NCBI GenBank assembly: GCA_902761955.1
Contig: CACWMM010000029.1
Location: 1-20,742 of the forward strand
Length of the DNA stretch: 20,742 nucleotides
Direction of reading: 5' to 3'
DNA from: Parafannyhessea sp902761955
Lineage (GTDB): Bacteria > Actinomycetota > Coriobacteriia > Coriobacteriales > Atopobiaceae
Part shown: piece by piece, positions 15,631 to 20,742 of the stretch
Position numbering within the stretch: the first letter of the stretch is position 1
Layout of the letters: each line of letters opens with the position of its first letter
Made by a program: the position numbers and the translations under genes
Notes under the pieces: model-generated
What the model saw: the letters and a program-made list of their open reading frames with translations, nothing else
Databases searched by the model: none
What the model was told of the DNA's origin: nothing

Positions 15631-16923
15631 ATGTCACAGGGCGGCACCGGCAGGCAGAGGCGCGTCTCCCGCGCAAAGCTGCAGGAGCGCAGGCTCCAGG
15701 CAGCGGCAGCGGTTGACGTCGCCCCCTCATACGACGTCATCGTGGTCGGCGGCGGGGCATCCGGCCTCGTCGCCGCGATCTGCGCAGGCGAGAAGGGCGC
15801 GCACGTCCTGCTCCTGGAGTCCTCTCCCGAGTGCGGGCGGCCCTTGCTCGCCACGGGAAACGGTCGATGCAACTTCAGCAACGTGGGGCTTGCGCCAAAG
15901 TACTACAACGACCCCGCGTTCGTGCAGGCCGTCTTCGGTGACGACCCTCTCGCGGACATCCTCTCCTTCTTCCGTCAGTGCAACATGCGCTGGTGCCTGG
16001 AGGAGGAGAGGCTCTACCCCCTCTCGCGGCGCGCGGCATCTGTAAGGAACGTCCTTTTGCGCCGTGCCGGATCCGCCGGCGTGACCATCGCCTGCGCAAG
16101 AAGCGTCGTCGGCGCATCTCGCACGGACGAGGGCTTCAAGGTCACGTACCGCGAGGAGTTCGCTGACAATATGGAGCGGGTGGTCGAGTCGCATAGCCTC
16201 GTCGTGTCGACCGGCGGCACGCAGAGCACGCATGACTTCGACGTGGCGGACTCGCTTGGCCTCGAATCGAAGCCTGCGCAGCCCATCCTCTGCCCCGTGA
16301 GCTGCGAGCCCAACCCGATCCTCGATCTGGACGGCCGCAGGCTGCATGTGCGCGCACAGCTCACGCACACCGCCTTCCCCGTATGGAGCGAACGCGGCGA
16401 GGTCCTCCTCAGGAGCTACGGCCTTTCCGGCATCGTCGTGTTCAACATGTCTCGTCAGGTCATCCCGGGCGACCTTATCGAGCTCGACCTCCTTCCGGAC
16501 CTCACCAAAAGCGAGCTGCAGCAGATGGTGGACCCATTCGCTCGCGGCTCGTTCGAGTCTGGCTGTCTCGACGGCGTGCTCGACCCAGACGTCGCCTCGA
16601 CGCTCGAGGGCCTTGCGCGCAGCCGTTGGACACTCGAAGACGCCGGACGGGACGAGCCCGCAAGCGACTCGGAAGCGCTCATGGCCCTTGCGAAGAGCTA
16701 CCCGTTGAGGGCGACGGGCACGACCGGTCACGAGCAGGCCCAAGTGCTGCGCGGCGGACTCTGCACGAACCAGTTCTCAACCGAAACGCTCGAGTGCACC
16801 TCCATGCCCGGCCTCTTCGCCACGGGCGAAGCGCTCGACGTCGACGGAGAATGTGGCGGGTTCAACCTCTCGTGGGCGTGGAAGAGCGGAATGGTCGCAG
16901 GTACGGCCGCCGCAACCAGATAG
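15631..16923 (+). CDS. HI0933/BaiN-like FAD-dependent oxidoreductase
   Basis: This 430-residue protein belongs to the HI0933 (YhiN/BaiN) flavoprotein family. It has a Rossmann FAD site VVGGGASGLVAA (38-49), the family signature ATGNGRCNFSN (74-84), and a C-terminal FAD-contacting stretch starting GLFATGEALDVDGECGGFN. BaiN members have been linked to bile-acid reduction in gut clostridia, but most of the family has no proven reaction, so I assign no substrate. The first 33 residues are an Arg-rich extension (RQRRVSRAKLQERR) not needed for the FAD fold; a later start is possible. ATG 15631 is 3 bases after the mrp stop, with GGAGG inside the mrp end, so translation is likely coupled. A second flavoprotein follows. 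Confidence 0.88.
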   Translation: MSQGGTGRQRRVSRAKLQERRLQAAAAVDVAPSYDVIVVGGGASGLVAAICAGEKGAHVLLLESSPECGRPLLATGNGRCNFSNVGLAPKYYNDPAFVQAVFGDDPLADILSFFRQCNMRWCLEEERLYPLSRRAASVRNVLLRRAGSAGVTIACARSVVGASRTDEGFKVTYREEFADNMERVVESHSLVVSTGGTQSTHDFDVADSLGLESKPAQPILCPVSCEPNPILDLDGRRLHVRAQLTHTAFPVWSERGEVLLRSYGLSGIVVFNMSRQVIPGDLIELDLLPDLTKSELQQMVDPFARGSFESGCLDGVLDPDVASTLEGLARSRWTLEDAGRDEPASDSEALMALAKSYPLRATGTTGHEQAQVLRGGLCTNQFSTETLECTSMPGLFATGEALDVDGECGGFNLSWAWKSGMVAGTAAATR

Positions 16924-16929
16924 TCGCCT

Positions 16930-16964
16930 CCCCTCCCACACCGCCAAGGACGTCCGGGGAGGGG
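16930..16964 (+). repeat. Inverted repeat between the two flavoprotein genes
   Basis: CCCCTCCC (16930-16937) and GGGAGGGG (16957-16964) can form an 8-base-pair stem with a 19-base loop in the 67-base gap. There is no U tract, and the ribosome site of the next gene is downstream of it. It may be a partial terminator or RNA-processing site that sets different levels for the two genes. Confidence 0.4.
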
Positions 16965-16990
16965 ACAAGCCTGCATAGACTGGAGAAAAC

Positions 16991-18658
16991 GTGCTCGACA
17001 TCTCTGCCATACGGATTCCCGTCGACCAGCTCGACGGCACGCTGCGAACGGAGGAGCTTTCGCTTCGCAAGGCGGTACTGCATAGACTCCGCATCGCACC
17101 TGACGACCTGCTGTCCGTAGAGCCGCGCAAGCGCTCCATTGACGCTCGCAAGAAGAGCGACGTCCATTTCACGTATACGGCACGCATTGCCCTAAGGGGA
17201 GGCACCAACGCCGAAAGGGCGCTTCTCGCAAAGCTTCGGGCGCGTCGTGCCGAGAAGGGCGTGCGTCCGTCCACGGACAAGCCGTTCGGACTTCCGGCCC
17301 ACTTTGGCACCACGGTCGCGAGCAGGCCAGTCGTAATTGGGGCGGGATGCGCCGGTCTCTTCTGCGCGCTTTCGCTTGCGAGCGCAGGGCTGAAACCGCT
17401 TCTCGTGGAGCGCGGCCAAGACGCGACACGCAGGACGAAGGCCATCGAGCACTTCAACAAGACCGGCGAGCTCGATCCGGAGTCAAACATCCAATTCGGC
17501 CTCGGGGGCGCGGGAACCTTCTCTGATGGCAAGCTCGCAACCGGCACGAAAAGCCCGGCGCACAGATTCATACTGCAGACGCTTGTCGACGCGGGCGCAT
17601 CGCAAGAGATTCTCTGGGACGCCAAGCCGCATGTGGGCAGCGACGTCCTGCCAAGTGTCGTGACGCACATCCTGCAGAGAATAGAGTCACTCGGCGGCGA
17701 GGTGAGGCTCGGATGCCGCATGGCCGACATGGGGGTATCGCAGTCCCCTTCGCCACACGTCACATCGGTCACGCTGGAGCACCGCGACGAATCGGGACTT
17801 CTCGTTGAGGAGAGGATTCCCGTCGACAACCTTGTAGTCGCGTGTGGCCACTCCGCTCGTGACGTGTTCGAACTGCTTCGAAATCGCAACGTCACGCTCG
17901 AACGGAAGACGTTCGCGATGGGCGTCCGCATAGAGCACCTCCAGTCTATGGTTGACAGATCCCAATATGGCCCGTTTGCAGGGCACCCGGCCCTGGGTGC
18001 CGCCCCCTACAAGCTTGTCGCTCACCTCGATAACGACCGCAGCGCCTTCTCGTTCTGCATGTGCCCGGGCGGCTACGTCGTTGCCGCCGCCAGCGAGCCC
18101 GGTGGCGTCGTCACGAACGGCATGAGCCTCTCTGACCGTGCCGGGACGAACGCCAACTCTGGGTTTCTCGCCAACGTGTTCCCGACGGACCTCCCCGGAG
18201 ACGACGTCCTTGCCGGCGTGGAACTCCAACGCCGCTGCGAACACCTCGCCTTCGAGGCCGGTGGCGGGTCCTATGTCGCGCCCGCCCAGCTCGTCGCAGA
18301 CTTCCTCCAAGGAACGCCGTCGACTGCCGGTGGAAACGTCGTGCCGACGTACCCGCGCGGCGTACGTTGGGGAGACGTCACGACGTGCCTCCCCTCCCAC
18401 ATCACCGAGACGCTGCGCGGCTCGATTCCAAAGATGAACCGACAGCTGCATGGCTTCGAGACGGCGGATGCCGTTCTTACCGGTGTGGAGACGCGGTCGA
18501 GCTCACCCGTGCGCGTGACACGTGGCAAGGATTGCAGGTCCGTCTCAACCGCCGGTCTTTGGCCATGCGGCGAGGGGGCGGGATATGCCGGGGGAATCAT
18601 GAGCGCCGCAACCGATGGCCTCCGCGTCGCGCAGGCGCTTGTCGACTCCCTTTCCTGA
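16991..18658 (+). CDS. Uncharacterised FAD-dependent dehydrogenase (COG2509-like)
   Basis: This 555-residue protein is a large NAD(P)/FAD-dependent oxidoreductase of the COG2509 type. Residues 1 to about 90 form an N-terminal domain with the SLRKAVLHRLRI and VEPRKRSIDARKKSDVHF pattern usual for this family. The FAD Rossmann motif follows at PVVIGAGCAGLF (113-124) with the acidic strand end VERG (139-142). FGLGGAGTFSDGKL lies near 168-181. The C-terminal FAD segment is GLWPCGEGAGYAGGI (about 523-537). The reaction is unknown in the family. The start is GTG with GGAG 6 bases upstream, 67 bases after the preceding flavoprotein gene. Its last 114 bases overlap the 3' end of the convergent sortase frame, and hairpins follow its stop. 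Confidence 0.87.
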   Translation: MLDISAIRIPVDQLDGTLRTEELSLRKAVLHRLRIAPDDLLSVEPRKRSIDARKKSDVHFTYTARIALRGGTNAERALLAKLRARRAEKGVRPSTDKPFGLPAHFGTTVASRPVVIGAGCAGLFCALSLASAGLKPLLVERGQDATRRTKAIEHFNKTGELDPESNIQFGLGGAGTFSDGKLATGTKSPAHRFILQTLVDAGASQEILWDAKPHVGSDVLPSVVTHILQRIESLGGEVRLGCRMADMGVSQSPSPHVTSVTLEHRDESGLLVEERIPVDNLVVACGHSARDVFELLRNRNVTLERKTFAMGVRIEHLQSMVDRSQYGPFAGHPALGAAPYKLVAHLDNDRSAFSFCMCPGGYVVAAASEPGGVVTNGMSLSDRAGTNANSGFLANVFPTDLPGDDVLAGVELQRRCEHLAFEAGGGSYVAPAQLVADFLQGTPSTAGGNVVPTYPRGVRWGDVTTCLPSHITETLRGSIPKMNRQLHGFETADAVLTGVETRSSSPVRVTRGKDCRSVSTAGLWPCGEGAGYAGGIMSAATDGLRVAQALVDSLS

Positions 18659-19555
18659 AGCCATGTGACGGGGAGCTGGTACGGCATGCCTCTCCTCGTC
18701 ACGCCTCCTACCGTGACGCCTCCTCCGGATTCGGTTCGCGAGGCAGCCAAATGCGGCTGTCGTCATCCCCGCGGCAAGCGGTATCACCCGAGGGTTCGTC
18801 GCGCAATTCAAGCCATGCTCCTTGCCTGAAGTGCTCGGCTTTGTCCTCCTCCCCGTCACGAGAAGCCTGTGGTCGTTTACGCCATACGGCGTGCAGGTGA
18901 CGAGCGTGCACAGGTCCTCACCCATGGAGACCTTCAGGTCCCGCACCCCTTCGGGCTTGACCACCCTCGTTTCCACCACCGTGTATTCGAGGGTCTGCCC
19001 AAGCGTGTGGAGCCTAAAGCGGTCTCCTCTCCTCAGCTTCCTGATGTCGTCGAACATCCTGCTTCCATAGAGGCCAGAGTGTCCCATCAGCACCGCATGG
19101 GTCGACCTTCCTCCTACGGGAAGCGAACTTCCCTCGAGATGGCCGACGCCGGAGGAAAGGACGTCGTCGCCAGTCCCCAGGCGGACGGGCAGGCGAGCTC
19201 CGATGCTTGGCACCTCTACACCCGATACGACCTTGTCATCCTCGCCATCTAGTTGCCTCTCGTAGTCCCAGATCTCGCTCGTTGGAATCTCGGTGCGCTC
19301 TCCCGCGAGCACGCGATTGTAGGAACGTGCCTGTGACAGCAGCCTCCTTCTCTCCCTCGGATCAATCCCGTCTGAGCGGTCGCTCATTGACGTCACCTGA
19401 CGCCCCGCCCATGCCGACGTAACCACATCCATTGCCAGGGGTGCCGCAAGAAGCGCGATGCCGACCATCATCCCGAGTGCGGGAAGGACCCTGCCGAGGC
19501 GTCTCCCTCTCTTGCAACTCTGGCACCGTGGACTAAGAGGAGGTGCGGTCCGCAA
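18545..19555 (-). CDS. Class C (pilus) sortase
   Basis: Class C sortases link pilins into a covalent polymer on the cell surface. With the start used here (336 residues) there is a basic N-terminus and membrane segment (about 20-50). The catalytic domain follows, with His159 in MGHSGLYG, Cys221 in TLVTCTPYG and Arg230 in NDHRLLVTGRR, plus GVGHLEGSSLPVGG (136-149). A second hydrophobic segment (about 255-275) precedes RIRRRR. The usual DP(W/F) lid motif is not visible; the equivalent region reads IPTSEIWDYERQL. About 55 residues follow the last helix, more than usual, and they overlap the convergent flavoprotein gene, so the true end may be earlier in an undamaged relative. The start is TTG 19555 with GGGAGG 9 bases upstream, overlapping the pilin end by 23 bases; TTG 19627 is open but weakly supported. 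Confidence 0.85.
   Translation of the reverse strand: MRTAPPLSPRCQSCKRGRRLGRVLPALGMMVGIALLAAPLAMDVVTSAWAGRQVTSMSDRSDGIDPRERRRLLSQARSYNRVLAGERTEIPTSEIWDYERQLDGEDDKVVSGVEVPSIGARLPVRLGTGDDVLSSGVGHLEGSSLPVGGRSTHAVLMGHSGLYGSRMFDDIRKLRRGDRFRLHTLGQTLEYTVVETRVVKPEGVRDLKVSMGEDLCTLVTCTPYGVNDHRLLVTGRRTKPSTSGKEHGLNCATNPRVIPLAAGMTTAAFGCLANRIRRRRHGRRRDEERHAVPAPRHMASGKGVDKRLRDAEAIGCGAHDSPGISRPLAAWPKTGG
18665..18718 (+). terminator. Competing hairpins after the flavoprotein stop codon
   Basis: GTGACGGGGAG (18665-18675) pairs with CTCCTCGTCAC (18692-18702), an 11-base stem with one G-U pair, starting 7 bases after the stop. A second stem, CGTCACG (18697-18703) with CGTGACG (18712-18718), shares part of the first. 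Neither is followed by a U tract. The region also encodes the sortase tail on the other strand, and may end transcripts from both sides. Confidence 0.45.
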
Positions 19556-20742
19556 CGCGAGTCGCCTCCCGCTCTCGTACTTCTCCCGTACCAAGAACCC
19601 TGTCGTCAGAAGCCAGCTTCCTCGCAAGTCCCAGGGCCATCATCGCCGCTACCAGTGCAGATGCCGCAACCAGAGGTTTTGGCGCGTCGTCGCCGGTCTT
19701 CGGCACACCTTGTCTGGCGACACCCGCCTTGGCCTCTCGGGCATTCTTCACTGCCACCTCGACCGTGCCGGACCCCGCATCGACCGCCACGAGACGCGCA
19801 CCGTCGCCCTCGCACGTCGCGCCGAGCCTCTTTTGGCCTAGATCGGCTCTCACTTCGATGGTCGCGTCCTTCGCAAGGCCGAGGAATCCCTTCGGCGCCC
19901 TCGCCTCGCGAAGTCGATACGAACCCGCATCCAGGGCGCGGAATACGGCCGTTCCCTCCTCGTCGCAATCGAGAGTAGCCGCCGCCGCGTCATCCACCCA
20001 TCTGCCCTCTGGCGATAGGTACCTGCCATCCTCCCGTTGCAGGGTAAACGCAGCCCCGGGGACCCTCTTTCCATCCTCGTCCACCAGCGCTCTCGCCCAT
20101 CCCGCCCTTGGTTGCCGAATCGGTGAACTTGACCACAGCCTCGTTCTCGTTCCCGTCGTCGAAGCCGATTCCCGCCTCGGCAGCGCGAAAGCGTGCCTCG
20201 TACGAGACCTCCAGCTTGTCCCCGAACGCAAGCTTCGGGCATGACTTCTTCAGGTCTGCGAACTCGACCGTAAGCACTCTTCCCGTAACGTGCGCCTCGA
20301 ATCCTTCGTCCACGGCCTTCCTCGAACCGTCGGCGCGCACTACGGCGACGCGGACCGAGTCGGCATCCAGCTTGATTGCGGCACTCGCGCGGTCCTCGAA
20401 CACGTATGTATAAGCGCGGTACGCGCCGTAGTCGCTTGGAAGCGTCCCTGTCAGCACGAACCTCACGACGTCTCCCGAGGAAGCGCTCGTCTCCTTCGCG
20501 CGAAGCCCCGTCCCGTCGGCTCCGCGCACCAAGATCTCCTTCTTCACGCTCGGACGGACGCCCTTCTCGTTCACGACCACGTCGTCACCCCCAAGTGCAA
20601 GGAGGATTGGCTGCGACTCCTTGCAGACGAGGAGCCAGACGCCTTCCCCAAGATGCGTCGCCCTTCCCGACCGAACGCTCTTGACAGGCTTGGACTCGCC
20701 GTCTTCCTCGGCAAGGTCCGCAAGCCTTCGTATGTAGCCGGC
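19533..20742 (-). pseudogene. Isopeptide-forming pilin, 5' end cut by window, frame-disrupted near 20100
   Basis: The gene enters from the window edge and reads in one frame from 20742 to about 20101. This part has a VVVNEKGVRPSVKKE stretch and a D2-type fimbrial isopeptide domain (SGDVVRFVLTGTLP, then TYVFEDRAS, ending NENEAVVKFTDSAT). The sequence then continues one base out of phase from about 20099 to 19533. That part has a SpaA-like domain (LVDEDGKRVPGAAFTLQ, ending YRLREARAPKGF), sorting motif VPKTG at 19692-19706, a hydrophobic anchor and a 29-residue tail. Linker residues normally found between these domains seem missing. VPKTG replaces the usual LPXTG, and the tail after the anchor is longer than typical. 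The N-E-K position aligns roughly with the pilin-motif lysine (YPK) but lacks Tyr-Pro. The sortase gene overlaps its end. Either a pseudogene or a local sequence error. Confidence 0.75.
19565..19570 (-). promoter_or_regulatory. Ribosome binding site supporting the TTG start of the sortase
   Basis: GGGAGG on the minus strand lies 9 bases before TTG 19555 and inside the last codons of the pilin gene. No better start with a site exists in the frame before the membrane segment. Confidence 0.5.

Noticed and set aside
18681..18730. Short tandem repeat of ACGCCTCCT
   Set aside because: Only two copies, explained by the overlapping hairpin arms. Not a repeat array or CRISPR.

Overview
The window is high-G+C bacterial chromosome. 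Dense short-spaced operons, GTG/TTG starts, the fused HisZ-HisG gene, a PdxR/PdxST locus and a sortase-assembled pilus together suggest an actinobacterium of the Coriobacteriia type (Olsenella/Atopobium/Collinsella-like). That placement is an inference from gene content, not from a marker gene.

Region 1 (about 100-7190, minus strand) is a histidine operon in the order hisZ-hisG fusion, hisD, hisC, hisB, hisH, hisA, hisF. Genes are separated by 1-41 bases or overlap. A dyad lies upstream, and a strong hairpin follows hisF. hisI and hisE are not present in the window. hisA is broken: the two halves lie in different frames, and the strand-1/loop-1 segment expected at the seam is missing. Region 2 (7250-10900, minus) carries a YbaK/EbsC tRNA-editing protein and uvrA. 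The uvrA promoter region contains a LexA-box-like palindrome.

Region 3 (10921-13999) is the vitamin B6 locus: a MocR-type regulator (PdxR) divergent from pdxS-pdxT, the two subunits of PLP synthase. The shared intergenic region holds four spaced copies of an 11-base element that I read as the PdxR operator. Region 4 is a lone small membrane protein (minus) with a G9 tract in its leader. It is divergent from a plus-strand operon of an Mrp/ApbC Fe-S carrier ATPase and two FAD proteins (HI0933/BaiN-like and COG2509-like). The mrp promoter is near consensus and its leader is full of dyads.

Region 5 (18545-20742, minus) is the end of a pilus cluster: a pilin gene running off the window edge, followed by an overlapping class C sortase. 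The pilin is also frame-disrupted, with the same +1 offset as hisA. No RNA genes, CRISPR arrays, insertion sequences or phage genes were seen. I did not find a clearly new system. The most unusual items are the two matched gene lesions, the PdxR operator array, the HisZ-HisG fusion, and the mrp leader with its flavoprotein partners.
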